From Microbulbifer agarilyticus (GTDB lineage Bacteria > Pseudomonadota > Gammaproteobacteria > Pseudomonadales > Cellvibrionaceae): a DNA stretch of 64,000 nt. Numbering within the stretch: position 1 is the first letter of the stretch; the number at the start of each line of letters is the position of its first letter. A program made the position numbers and the translations under genes. The DNA lies in NCBI RefSeq assembly GCF_001999945.1, contig NZ_CP019650.1, positions 3,410,001-3,474,000 on the forward strand, written 5' to 3'. Of the stretch, positions 19,005 through 27,905 are shown one piece after another. The notes under the pieces were generated by a model. The model made no database searches and had not been told where the DNA came from. It saw only the letters and a program-made list of their open reading frames with translations.

Positions 19005-20426
19005 ATGACCGACCGTCAACCCATTGCCCTGGTTGTCGATGACGAACCAGATATTTGCGACCTGATCTCCATGACACTGCAGCGCATGCATGTGCGGGCG
19101 GATATTGCGATGTCGGTTGCTGAAGCGCGCCGGCGCCTGCACGAAAAGCAGTACGATTTCTGCCTGACGGATATGCGCCTGCCTGATGGCGACGGACTCG
19201 ATCTGGTAGCAACCATACAGAACCTTCCCGCAGATCGTTCCCTGCCCGTGGCGGTAATCACCGCCCACGGCAATATGGATACGGCAATTGCCGCGCTCAA
19301 GCTTGGCGCCTTCGACTTTGTCAGTAAGCCTGTTAACCTCGCACGCCTGCGTACGCTGGTGCAAATGGCACTGCGCCTTGGTGAAGATCGATACCTGCAA
19401 AAGCAGGAGTTTCCTGCACTCCTGCAAGGGCAATCATCCGCCATACAGACGCTGCGCAATACAATTGAGAAAGTTGCGCGGAGCAACGCACCAGTTCACC
19501 TTGTTGGCGAAGCTGGTGCCGGTAAAGAACTCACCGCACGCAGTATTCATCAGCTAGGCCCGAGGGCTGATAAATCGTTTACAACGGTCCATTGCTCAGG
19601 CATTCCTGCAGAGCAATTTGAGCAGGTATTGTTCGGCGATAAAGACGATGAAAGCGAGGGGCTTCTCGCTGCCGCCAACGAAGGCACTGTATTTTTTGAC
19701 GAAATCGCCGAGCTACCGACAGAAATTCAGGGAAAACTGATTCAGGTTATTGAGGAAAAGCGTCTTCCCGCGGGTGCATATAAAAGTTCGATGCCACTCG
19801 ACGTGCGCATTATCAGCAGTACCCGAAAACGACTTTCCAATCACACACGCAGCGGTCACTTCCGCAGTGATCTGTACTTCCGACTGAATGTGATTGAACT
19901 CGTGGTACCGCCTCTGCGAGACAGGATCGACGACATTCCTTTACTGTCGCGTTTTCTACTGCGCAGACTAAACGAAAATCAGAGTGGCAGTACGCCGCGG
20001 GCCAGTCAGGAAGCAATACATTCTCTGCAGTCCTATTCCTTCCCCGGTAATTTACGCGAGCTGGAAAATATCCTTGAGCGGGCACTGACGCTGTGTGAGT
20101 CCAGCACCATTCGCCCGCAGGATCTGGATTTAGGCGGTACCCACCCGGTACCCGTACCGCCCTTACCCGCGAAGGCAGTGGGTAGCGAATTCAGCGAGCC
20201 AGCCTGCGGCGAGCGCAGCACCAGTGAGGGAGCCAGTTACCCCGGGCAATTTAGTGCAGCCGATCATGAAACACTAGACGACTTCCTGGAGACCATTGAG
20301 CGCGATGCCATTGAATTGGCGCTCAGTCAGACCCGCTGGAACAAGACCGCAGCGGCAGCAAAACTCGGCATCAGCTTTCGCTCACTACGATACCGTTTAA
20401 AAAAATTAGGTCTGGAAAACGAATAA
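19005..20426 (+). CDS. pilR: PilR-type NtrC-family response regulator lacking the GAFTGA loop
   Basis: Partner of PilS. It has 473 residues. The receiver domain (about 5-125) has acidic pocket D12/D13, phosphosite D56 (LTDMRLPDGDG) and a conserved lysine near 106. The AAA+ domain keeps Walker A as GEAGAGKE (168-175), Walker B FFDE (D232, E233) and arginine-finger region FRSDLYFRLNVI. The C-terminal Fis-type helix-turn-helix is present (NKTAAAAKLGISFRSLRYRLKKLG). However, after LFG (209-211) the sequence runs DKDDESEGLL, about seven residues shorter than NtrC, and has no GAFTGA, the loop that contacts sigma-54. So it may not remodel sigma-54 in the usual way, although receiver, ATPase core and DNA-binding domain look intact. 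Neighbouring pilus genes support the PilR name. Confidence 0.88.
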   Translation: MTDRQPIALVVDDEPDICDLISMTLQRMHVRADIAMSVAEARRRLHEKQYDFCLTDMRLPDGDGLDLVATIQNLPADRSLPVAVITAHGNMDTAIAALKLGAFDFVSKPVNLARLRTLVQMALRLGEDRYLQKQEFPALLQGQSSAIQTLRNTIEKVARSNAPVHLVGEAGAGKELTARSIHQLGPRADKSFTTVHCSGIPAEQFEQVLFGDKDDESEGLLAAANEGTVFFDEIAELPTEIQGKLIQVIEEKRLPAGAYKSSMPLDVRIISSTRKRLSNHTRSGHFRSDLYFRLNVIELVVPPLRDRIDDIPLLSRFLLRRLNENQSGSTPRASQEAIHSLQSYSFPGNLRELENILERALTLCESSTIRPQDLDLGGTHPVPVPPLPAKAVGSEFSEPACGERSTSEGASYPGQFSAADHETLDDFLETIERDAIELALSQTRWNKTAAAAKLGISFRSLRYRLKKLGLENE

Positions 20427-20450
20427 CCCGGCAAGCGCCGGGTTATTTTT
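20425..20450 (+). terminator. Rho-independent terminator of pilSR
   Basis: AACCCGGC pairs with GCCGGGTT around a four-base loop, followed by ATTTTT. The stem begins inside the pilR stop codon. Confidence 0.85.
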
Positions 20451-20478
20451 GTCCGTTAACAACTAGCAAACCATCAGA

Positions 20479-20892
20479 TCACCAGCACTCGGCACCATAG
20501 GAGCCAGTGGCATTACGTATTCCCGCACTGGTTAAGGTCAGGCTGCCGCACTTGGTATCAGCCGCCTGACTGCTGCCCGCTACTGGGGCCGCGGTCAGCG
20601 TGTAGGTAGTCGCCGTTACCGCCGCTGTTACGCTGTACATTCCTTCCGCCGAGGTAATAGTTCCGCCATCAAGCGTGTTCGCCACTGAGCAGTTAGCATT
20701 GTTGTATGCGCTATACGTGGTGAAGCAGCGCTGCAGACGGTGTGCTACATCATTCAGCGTCGCCTTGGCATCGGCACGATTACTCTTGCGCACGGATTCC
20801 ATATAAGACGGATAAGCGATCGCCGAAATAATACCGACAATAGCCACAACGATCATCAGTTCAATTAAGGTAAAACCTTTCTGTTTTTGCAT
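20479..20892 (-). CDS. pilE: PilE-type minor pilin
   Basis: Type IV pilus minor pilin, last gene of the minor-pilin operon. The prepilin leader is MQKQKG with cleavage before [24 protein letters not shown]; glutamate is at mature position 5. There are 137 residues from the ATG at 20892. A TTG 15 bases upstream is also open but has no Shine-Dalgarno at a proper distance. The globular part has two cysteine pairs (RCFTTYS with NANC, TKCGS with GAECW), consistent with disulfides, the last being the D-loop typical of pilins. The 27-base gap from pilY1 indicates co-transcription. Confidence 0.9.
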   Translation of the reverse strand: MQKQKGFTLIELMIVVAIVGIISAIAYPSYMESVRKSNRADAKATLNDVAHRLQRCFTTYSAYNNANCSVANTLDGGTITSAEGMYSVTAAVTATTYTLTAAPVAGSSQAADTKCGSLTLTSAGIRNATGSYGAECW

Positions 20893-20919
20893 CTTATTAA
20901 CTCTCAACCTTAATAAAAT

Positions 20920-23900
20920 TTATCGTAACTGGCGCCAGGACATACGGCCTACCGCATCGATAGGGAAGTCACCCTCAGGCACAGCTACATCACCGCGAAT
21001 ATTACTGGTGGGCAGATAGGCTTTTTCGCCGCTGCGGATGATTTCCGAGTAACTGATTACCGCATAATCCACTTCCACACCATCTTCGCCGAAGATACTG
21101 TGGCCTTCATAACGGTCACCTACCGCCACCAGTTCCATCAGCCAACCACTACCGCCAAACGAACAGGGGTCGGTTGAAGTAATAGTGGTGGGGAACAGCA
21201 GGCGATCGTATACCAACAGGGGCTTGCTGATTACGCGCTCACCGGTAACACCTCCTCCGTAAGACAGGTCGAGGTACCAACCTTTTTTGGTCTCCCAGAA
21301 ACTGGTATCCGTATTACCGGCCACTTCGCGCACGCCATCCGCTTCCGTGGAAATGGTTTTCTGGAACAGCTGATCCCGCCCTGTCACCTGAGCGCCTTCA
21401 TCCGCAATCGCATAGAAAGTATTAACCACAGTGCCCACAGTATTGTCAGTACTCGCCATGTATTGACCAGTACCGAAATAAAGCATGATTGCATTGCCCA
21501 ATTCACCATTGAGACCAAGTGTCGGCGTCGAGGTGATCGGCTGTGGATTGCCGCTCGCATCTACCGCAGTAAACAATGGTAAATTGGTTTGCCCCTGGGA
21601 TAAGGCTACATCCCAGTTACTCGCATTATTTGCACTGAGATCGAACTTCCACATATTACCGAGTAGGTCACCAGCATAAGCGGTAATTACCTCGCCATCT
21701 GCATTGGCAATCAGCGCCGGACCGGCGAGACCATTATCACCCGCGTCATTTACTTCAATCACCTGAGTTTCCGTCAATGGGTTTTCCAGGTCTACCGCAA
21801 ACAAGCGCGCACGATCATTTTCAGAGTTATAGCCGTTACCGAAAAACAATTTCCAGCCATCATTGGTCGGGGCAATCAGGGGCTCTCCGGTGATGTTGCC
21901 GATACCCGGGAAGTCCGCATCGGTCAATTCAAACAAGATATCCGATGCGTCGAAGCCATCCGGGTTAGTGACGTCCAGGGCAAAAATACCGCGGCCTCCA
22001 GCACCTAGCGAGCCCACCAAGATGTTCTTCCAGGCACCGTCAACAAAGGCATCGCCGACAAATAGCTTGCCGTCCATGCTGTAAGCATGTGGGTTCGTGG
22101 TAGAGCCATAATCGGTCTCACTCATATTTGCCAGCTGATCGTATACACCGGAGGGAATATACGCGAACAACTCGTCACCGGTAGAGGCATCGAACGCGTG
22201 TAGCATGCCGTCATTTGCGCCGACATAGATAACCTGGCGACGGTTGTCCTTCTGGCTGGAATGGTAAGTATCGTAGGCGAGGCCACCCAGCGCTTCGGAA
22301 AGATTGCTGAAGTTGTACTTCTGATCACCGGCAAACACGGGGCTGGAGTTTACAATATCCCCCAGCAGCGAACTGCGCTCACGCAGGCCGGCAACGTCCG
22401 CACCGCGTACCCAATTCAAACGCGCCTGCCCCTCTGCATCGGTTTCACCATCTTTCAGAGCATCTTGTTGTGCTGTCGAAAGGTTAGCCCAGACAAAATC
22501 GGTACCTGCGGTACCGTTGTGAGTGTAGATATCCCGCAAGGCCGAACTGGCAAAATCAGCATCTTCAGTCTGCCACTTGGTAGCGCCAACGCTGCCGTCA
22601 CTGTTCAGGTTCAGCGCTCGGATTTCACCGCTCCAATCGGTGCTATTAAAGCGCGCCTGATAAATCACGGTATCGGTACCGAGCCGGGTGGAGTTGGTGG
22701 CTACCGAGGAGGCTGATCCATCGGTACGGCCAACGATGTTTTCCAATACCTCAGACAGATCGTCGGCAAACGCCTGCGGGTCGGCGGCACTGAAGAAGCC
22801 GCCGCGACCGTTCACGGAGGCATGTAGCAGGTCATCTACTTTCGCCGCGTTGGAATTTGGATTCGGCCAGGTGATGGTTGCACCGGATTCAATCGCGGCA
22901 AAGGCTGTGTCCTTATTCACCGAACCTTCCACACCAAACGCCACGCCGAAGGTAACCATGTGCTGCCAGAAGGCAGGATCGATGGTGTCGTCTTTTACCG
23001 GCACTTGGTTGGAAAGCCCCGGGCGCAGGTCATTCTTCCAGTAATACATTGCCACATCGGCGAGGGTGTTACTGTGCGTATCCTTAAATGGCGATACCGC
23101 GCTATAGGTATAGGACTGCCCTTCAGGGCCGGTAATTTCCGCTCCCGCATTACCGTCGACATTACTCCGCGCGGCTTCTGTGTCAGCTTGGCTCGAGTTC
23201 CAATAACCATCAGTCATTAGAATCGTATAGGCAGCGCGGCATGCAAGCTGAGGAGTCGTATCGTCGGTACCAGGATTAAGTCCCCAAGGGCCTTTATTAT
23301 CGGTACGCGAGAAGTACTGCCCGGCGTCATCCAGCGCACGGCGCAGCGGTGTGCCAGAGGTAGGAACATCACCCTGATACAGTTTATCGAAAAAGTTGGA
23401 TCGATCAGTGCCAGAAAATGCCCGCACCCCCGTATCGACGGTGCGCGTACTCACACCGTCGACATCGTTGTTGCCCTTATTGATTGAACCGTAACCAACG
23501 CGCAGATCTTCACCCTGAGCATGGAACGCCCGGCCGATTCCCGCACGCGCTGCCAACGTCCGCGAGCGATAATAGGTATACCAGTTGGCGAAATTTTGGA
23601 TTTCTTCGGCGTAGGTACAGCTATCCGCAGCGCAGTCGGTACGCTCATCTCGACCATGACCGGCGTATGAAGTTGTAGAATCGCGGATTTCAGTTTTACT
23701 AAAATTTGAAACGTCCCACTGATCGCCGGAGCTATACCAATAGTAACTTGCCGGCCAATACTCTTTACTCTCATCGGTCGATGTACAGCTAATATTGCCA
23801 TCCGTACCTTTACTGCAGCTTCTCCAACCGTTTCCGTTATAGTTACTATTAGTGACAGTAAGATTTCTCGCTTTCGAATTGACCGTATTATCACCCGTGG

Positions 23901-24366
23901 GGCAATCACTGGTCGTATGATCTGGATTATGCAAAGCACAATTTGTAGTGGCATTCGGATAGTAAGTCCCATCGGATTTAATCCACGGTGTATAGGTAAC
24001 CGATGGATCATAGTAAGACTTATTTATTTGCGGTGAACGCATCATAGCGCCATACGCATTCGTTGCATCTACGGTAGGTACCTGATAATCCCCCCCCGTT
24101 GACTGGTTAAAGTTTCCTGAACCGTACACACCATCGGCACGCGGAAAAATAAAGGCTGTATCACGTCGATAATCTTCCGGGGTGATTTCAAACTGCATTG
24201 AACCCGAGTCATCGAGAACAAACATAACGTTCGGCGGTGCGCCAGTACTGAGAAACAGCGGGCTCTGCGCCATGTCTACCGACATTGCACTATGCGTTAC
24301 ACCCAGACTTAGTACAGCGGCAGCCAGTCCGGCAGAGAATTTTTTTGCGTTCATTTTTATGCTCAT
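20920..24366 (-). CDS. pilY1: PilY1-type pilus-tip adhesin / assembly protein
   Basis: Large secreted protein that, with the minor pilins, primes pilus assembly, sits at the tip and takes part in adhesion and surface sensing in Pseudomonas. It has 1148 residues. After a signal peptide (cleavage probably near residue 29) comes a von Willebrand A-like domain whose MIDAS motif is D52-x-S54-x-S56. This N-terminal region is interrupted by long Ser/Thr/Tyr-rich inserts. The C-terminal PilY1 beta-propeller domain starts near residue 690 (VIYVGANDGMLHAFDAS) and includes Asp/Asn-rich turns suited to calcium binding (DVTNPDGFDASD). Length and order match P. aeruginosa. An alternative start is the ATG four codons later. 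Confidence 0.93.
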   Translation of the reverse strand: MSIKMNAKKFSAGLAAAVLSLGVTHSAMSVDMAQSPLFLSTGAPPNVMFVLDDSGSMQFEITPEDYRRDTAFIFPRADGVYGSGNFNQSTGGDYQVPTVDATNAYGAMMRSPQINKSYYDPSVTYTPWIKSDGTYYPNATTNCALHNPDHTTSDCPTGDNTVNSKARNLTVTNSNYNGNGWRSCSKGTDGNISCTSTDESKEYWPASYYWYSSGDQWDVSNFSKTEIRDSTTSYAGHGRDERTDCAADSCTYAEEIQNFANWYTYYRSRTLAARAGIGRAFHAQGEDLRVGYGSINKGNNDVDGVSTRTVDTGVRAFSGTDRSNFFDKLYQGDVPTSGTPLRRALDDAGQYFSRTDNKGPWGLNPGTDDTTPQLACRAAYTILMTDGYWNSSQADTEAARSNVDGNAGAEITGPEGQSYTYSAVSPFKDTHSNTLADVAMYYWKNDLRPGLSNQVPVKDDTIDPAFWQHMVTFGVAFGVEGSVNKDTAFAAIESGATITWPNPNSNAAKVDDLLHASVNGRGGFFSAADPQAFADDLSEVLENIVGRTDGSASSVATNSTRLGTDTVIYQARFNSTDWSGEIRALNLNSDGSVGATKWQTEDADFASSALRDIYTHNGTAGTDFVWANLSTAQQDALKDGETDAEGQARLNWVRGADVAGLRERSSLLGDIVNSSPVFAGDQKYNFSNLSEALGGLAYDTYHSSQKDNRRQVIYVGANDGMLHAFDASTGDELFAYIPSGVYDQLANMSETDYGSTTNPHAYSMDGKLFVGDAFVDGAWKNILVGSLGAGGRGIFALDVTNPDGFDASDILFELTDADFPGIGNITGEPLIAPTNDGWKLFFGNGYNSENDRARLFAVDLENPLTETQVIEVNDAGDNGLAGPALIANADGEVITAYAGDLLGNMWKFDLSANNASNWDVALSQGQTNLPLFTAVDASGNPQPITSTPTLGLNGELGNAIMLYFGTGQYMASTDNTVGTVVNTFYAIADEGAQVTGRDQLFQKTISTEADGVREVAGNTDTSFWETKKGWYLDLSYGGGVTGERVISKPLLVYDRLLFPTTITSTDPCSFGGSGWLMELVAVGDRYEGHSIFGEDGVEVDYAVISYSEIIRSGEKAYLPTSNIRGDVAVPEGDFPIDAVGRMSWRQLR

Positions 24367-24387
24367 CAGTTATTCCCTTCCCCAGAC

Positions 24388-24927
24388 TTAGCGCTTGTAG
24401 GTGGACTGGAGAATCACCACTGCATCCGCGGTACCGCCTTCGGCGCGACTGGTAACCCGGTAATACACGGTATCTTCCGTCTTCAGGGTGCTGGCGAAGT
24501 CCACCGCACCACCATCGGATGCATTAATCGTGATAGTTGAAGTCACTTCTTCGATCACATACTGGGGCTGGCTCGTCACCATCTGAACCCCCTCCGAGGA
24601 ACGCACCGAGCCCGCGTCCCATCCGTAGCTATCCCAGTAGCCGGTACTGCTGGAACCATCCATCGCCTCTACCAAGCCTGCAGTGGTGCCATCAAATACA
24701 GGAATGGTTGCACCGGTGAGCACTTCCTCCCCCGCGCGCAGACCGGCTTCCGCAGACTGAAACGCGAGGTTGCGGTCGCGCATATTACCGGCCATGAGTT
24801 CCTGCATGCCGCTGCCGCGAATCGCCGCCATACCCACCAAGGTCATCAGCAGCACCATAATAAGGCCAACAATCAGCGTCATACCCCGCTGACCATGCAT
24901 TGCATTGAAGCTTGTTACTTTTTTCAT
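24388..24927 (-). CDS. pilX: PilX-type minor pilin
   Basis: Minor pilin of the PilVWXY1 priming complex, 179 residues. Leader ending HGQRG is followed by MTLIVGLIMVLLMTLVGMAAIRGS. The usual glutamate at mature position 5 is replaced by valine, which is also how I recall the PilX family, so this is not a defect. After the pilin helix comes the PilX segment ELMAGNMRDRNLAFQSAEAGLRAGE. GAGAAG precedes the ATG. It is 25 bases after pilW and 21 before pilY1. Confidence 0.9.
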   Translation of the reverse strand: MKKVTSFNAMHGQRGMTLIVGLIMVLLMTLVGMAAIRGSGMQELMAGNMRDRNLAFQSAEAGLRAGEEVLTGATIPVFDGTTAGLVEAMDGSSSTGYWDSYGWDAGSVRSSEGVQMVTSQPQYVIEEVTSTITINASDGGAVDFASTLKTEDTVYYRVTSRAEGGTADAVVILQSTYKR

Positions 24928-24952
24928 AATCTTCTCGTGATTGACGCTTCGA

Positions 24953-26044
24953 TCAGGGCAAGCGACTGCGGATGCCTACGGTATTGATAAAAACCTGGCG
25001 CAGGCGGCGATCACCGGGAGCGGCATTGGTTGTCCCATTGAAGGTATACGGCTGCTCTTCCGGCAATAGATTGTCTTCCGTGCTCTGGATTAACAGCTGA
25101 ACGCGCACGCTGGAAACATCCTCCCAGGCAGCAGCCGTGGTGAGAGCAGAGGCATCCACATAGCTATCGGGAATACTGTTACCCGAGGTATCGCGGCCGT
25201 AGGTGAGCTGCATATCTTCGACGCCCTCAAGCAACTCCAACGGAGTGCCGCCGTTGGTTTGCTGCCACAGGCTCGGTTGGCCGCTGGCGGCATTATTGGC
25301 AATGTAATACACGGAGGTATTCATTTTGATGATCTCAGAATCATCTCCAAAGGTTTCCTCCGGGTTGCTGTTGCCGCCCCACGAAGAGATTGCATTACCG
25401 GGCGTGACACTATTATTTCCGGAGTGCACAACGTTGACTTCAAGCGTACTGCCACCGGTTGCCTGCAGGTTTGTCACCTGAAAAATGCGTGCCTTACTGC
25501 AGTCCGTAGCAACCAGAATATCCTGCTCACACAGCCCGCTGAAGCTATCGAGACCCGTACCACAACTCGCTGTTACCCCGGTGTTTTCCGCAAAAAGCTG
25601 GGCACTATTATTATTTTGGGTAACGTCCACGCCATTGCCATTAGCGCCACGCACGACCAGTACATCGGTGCCCGCCACAATATCGCTCGGATAGCCCGCC
25701 GGGGGCGTAGCGCCAACGTTATTCAGTCCCTCGATACCAATCTCGAAGTTGTACGCGAGGTCGCCTGAATTGTTCAATGTATTGGTCACATTCAGATTGC
25801 GGCTCATACACCCCATATAACCGGCCATGCGAATATCTTCGGCAAGAAACTCCATGGCGAGGCGGCCACTTTCCTGCACCCGCGCCAGCGCCTGTTGAGT
25901 AGAAAAGGTGGCCCGGCTGGACAGGAACAGCTGAACCACACCTGTCATCAAAATCAGGCCGATAGTAATGGAGATCATCAACTCAACCAGAGAGATACCC
26001 CTCTGGCCATACATGGTCCTTTGAGTATGCATTTTTCTTAACAT
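24953..26044 (-). CDS. pilW: PilW-type minor pilin
   Basis: Largest minor pilin of the tip complex, 363 residues. The leader ends GQRG before ISLVELMISITIGLILMTGVVQLF, with glutamate at position 5. The N-helix continues RATFSTQQALARVQESGRLAMEFLAEDIRMAGYMGC, the characteristic PilW segment. A large globular domain has two cysteine pairs (ASCGTGLD...GLCEQD, ATDCSKA). GGAG lies about nine bases from the first ATG, but internal ATGs at codons 5 and 11 also fit; the leader is otherwise long. It is 13 bases after pilV. Confidence 0.92.
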   Translation of the reverse strand: MLRKMHTQRTMYGQRGISLVELMISITIGLILMTGVVQLFLSSRATFSTQQALARVQESGRLAMEFLAEDIRMAGYMGCMSRNLNVTNTLNNSGDLAYNFEIGIEGLNNVGATPPAGYPSDIVAGTDVLVVRGANGNGVDVTQNNNSAQLFAENTGVTASCGTGLDSFSGLCEQDILVATDCSKARIFQVTNLQATGGSTLEVNVVHSGNNSVTPGNAISSWGGNSNPEETFGDDSEIIKMNTSVYYIANNAASGQPSLWQQTNGGTPLELLEGVEDMQLTYGRDTSGNSIPDSYVDASALTTAAAWEDVSSVRVQLLIQSTEDNLLPEEQPYTFNGTTNAAPGDRRLRQVFINTVGIRSRLP

Positions 26045-26057
26045 TGCTTACTTCTCC

Positions 26058-26483
26058 TCAAAGCCGCGTGGTGTAGACGAACTCACTTTCGTCTTCGTTA
26101 GCATCGCCGGAACTGTTTTGCTCGCCCCATTGGATAGTGACGGTACAAAAACTGGTGGCGGACACACATTCAATACCCCCATCGGCACCCGGCAGCATGG
26201 TTTCCACATTGGTGAGCCACTCGTTCATATCCTGTTGTGCCAATGTGCCCCCAGTAGGCTTGGCATCGTCAACCCCGAGGGAATAACTCGCGACATTGGC
26301 GCGGTTGATGCGCGCGCGATCGAGAATGTCGTAGGCAAGAATATTGGCCTGGGAGCGCAAATAGGCGCTGTGGTTGTATTGCAGGGATTTACTCTGCAGT
26401 GCGGCAAGTGCGAGCAGTGAGGTACCGAGAATCAGCACGGTTACCATGACTTCGATCAGGCCAGCGCCTTGTTGTTTCTTCAT
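26058..26483 (-). CDS. pilV: PilV-type minor pilin
   Basis: Minor pilin, 141 residues. The leader MKKQQG is cut before AGLIEVMVTVLILGTSLLALA, with glutamate at position 5. The PilV signature continues ALQSKSLQYNHSAYLRSQANILAYDILDRAR. The C-terminal part is short, with one cysteine pair (IECVSATSFC). AAGGGAA precedes the ATG. It acts with PilW, PilX, FimU/FimT and PilY1 to start pilus assembly. Confidence 0.9.
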   Translation of the reverse strand: MKKQQGAGLIEVMVTVLILGTSLLALAALQSKSLQYNHSAYLRSQANILAYDILDRARINRANVASYSLGVDDAKPTGGTLAQQDMNEWLTNVETMLPGADGGIECVSATSFCTVTIQWGEQNSSGDANEDESEFVYTTRL

Positions 26484-26513
26484 TGGGATTCCCTTTGTAG
26501 GTCCGGCCGTTGA

Positions 26514-27065
26514 TCAGGAGCAACCCGAGGTGCTGCGTTTGGTATTCAACATGCCCGCTGCGCCCACGGTAATCTGCCGCGCACGGTTGCTGCTGCAGCC
26601 ACTAACGCTGGTGGTCAGGGTCACCTCACCGGTGCCCGACAGGCCCAGCGTTCCCTTACGGGTAAAGCGCACAAAGGTTGGCGTCCCACCACCCTGGGCG
26701 GCAGCTACCGCGGCACCATTTTCCGGGGCCTCCCAGAAGCGCAACACCGCTGCGGCATCGGCCACAACGGGAGAGGCAGCGTCATCGGTCGCTGCTGTAT
26801 CCACTACCACAATCCAGTTATCCATCCAGCCACCATCACAACTGGAGCCATCGGAGCTGCCACACAAGGTCACCCGCGCACCGCGCTTGATAGCTTCACT
26901 GCGCGCAAACTGGAGTGCGCCGACCATTTCTTCGCCGAGAGTGGCGGAGCGGGTGTTCTGGATCATGGTATTGAAGCCTGGTACGGCAATGGCAACGATC
27001 ACTCCAAGAACGGCGAGCGTGATCATTAGCTCGATCAGGGTGAGCCCCTGCTGTTTGGATCCCAT
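26514..27065 (-). CDS. FimT/FimU (GspH-type) minor pilin
   Basis: Minor pseudopilin with the GspH/FimT fold, 183 residues from the ATG at 27065. The class III leader is MGSKQQG with cleavage before LTLIELMITLAVLGVIVAIAVPGF, glutamate at position 5. The FimT segment SEAIKRGARVTLCGSSDG follows, then a globular domain ending with a C-terminal cysteine loop. The frame is open for 29 more codons upstream (to 27152), but the leader rule favours the later start. It heads the fimT-pilV-pilW-pilX-pilY1-pilE operon. FimU and FimT cannot be told apart by eye; some FimT proteins bind DNA during natural transformation. Confidence 0.88.
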   Translation of the reverse strand: MGSKQQGLTLIELMITLAVLGVIVAIAVPGFNTMIQNTRSATLGEEMVGALQFARSEAIKRGARVTLCGSSDGSSCDGGWMDNWIVVVDTAATDDAASPVVADAAAVLRFWEAPENGAAVAAAQGGGTPTFVRFTRKGTLGLSGTGEVTLTTSVSGCSSNRARQITVGAAGMLNTKRSTSGCS

Positions 27066-27376
27066 AGTGTGTAAGTCCCGGATATTCTGCTTTTTATGTC
27101 TGCTGGAATATTGTTCAACTTTCAACCATCGATTGTCGGTAAGGTCTTGCATTACAGATGGTACGGTTGAACCTCTAATACTGGCGCTGATTCTATCTTA
27201 TGCGGCATTTCCAGTATGCCCTCACTGGATGCCCAGCTGGCGCGATGCTAACTTTTGCGCACCCTATCACGCTCGTAGCGCGTAAAGCAGCAAAGGCCGA
27301 CAAACGGTGAGTTGAAGGGAACAAGCGGCGGCCAGGACGGCAGCCGCTGAAAATACATACAATTCAGGGAGGAATT
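27066..27376. other. 311-base divergent intergenic region between the two FimT-like genes
   Basis: It should carry the promoter of the minor-pilin operon and that of the opposing pilin gene. I looked for sigma-54 elements (GG and GC dinucleotides 10 bases apart in TGGC/TTGC context) on both strands and saw none. No sigma-70 pair stands out. No gene is seen. Confidence 0.5.
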
Positions 27377-27892
27377 GTGCACCAACGCGGTCTCACACTG
27401 ATTGAGCTGTTGATCACATGCAGCGTTCTTGGCGTATTGCTCGCCATCGGGATACCCAGTTTTCAACAGCAGCTGGAAGCCAACCGCACAAGGGTAGCCG
27501 CCGATACACTGCTGCAAGCAATCCACCTGACACGCAGCAAGGCCATTAGCACAAACCGCCGGGCAACCCTGCGCAGGCTCGACACCTGGCACGCAGGTTG
27601 GGAAGTCTTTTACGATCGGGATTTCGACGGAGAGCGAGATACCAACGAGCAACAAATCACCAGCGCGTCAGCTCTCGACGGAGTGACGATAAATGGTAAT
27701 GGGCCACTTGCGGACTACATTTCGTTTATTGGCTCAGGGGAAAGCCGCTATGCGGGCACCGCCAGCGGTGGTGGTTTTCAGGCTGGAACCTTCACGATCT
27801 GCCCGACAACCCCGGGGGAGGGTTACCAGTTGATACTCGCGCGCAGCGGCCGTGTCAGAATAGACAGGGCCGCTGCTGCAGACTGCGAGTAG
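27377..27892 (+). CDS. second GspH/FimT-type pseudopilin, opposite strand
   Basis: Type IV pilin-like protein, 171 residues. A very short prepilin leader (MHQRG) is cut before LTLIELLITCSVLGVLLAIGIPSFQQQ, with glutamate at position 5. SKAISTNRRATLRR corresponds to the FimT/GspH SEAI(K)RG segment, and there is one late cysteine pair (TICPTT, AADCE). The start is GTG with an excellent Shine-Dalgarno (GGGAGGAATT). It is a paralogue of the gene at 26514-27065 but runs the other way and ends only 13 bases from the convergent ispH stop. It could be the FimT of a natural-transformation pilus or an accessory tip pilin. Confidence 0.85.
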   Translation: MHQRGLTLIELLITCSVLGVLLAIGIPSFQQQLEANRTRVAADTLLQAIHLTRSKAISTNRRATLRRLDTWHAGWEVFYDRDFDGERDTNEQQITSASALDGVTINGNGPLADYISFIGSGESRYAGTASGGGFQAGTFTICPTTPGEGYQLILARSGRVRIDRAAAADCE

Positions 27893-27905
27893 GTTACAGC
27901 GCCGG

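Noticed and set aside
24388..24927. PilX as a broken pilin because it lacks Glu at mature position 5
   Set aside because: PilX family members characteristically lack this residue, so it is not a defect.
27066..27376. Sigma-54 promoter for the minor-pilin operon
   Set aside because: No GG-N10-GC element in the right context on either strand.
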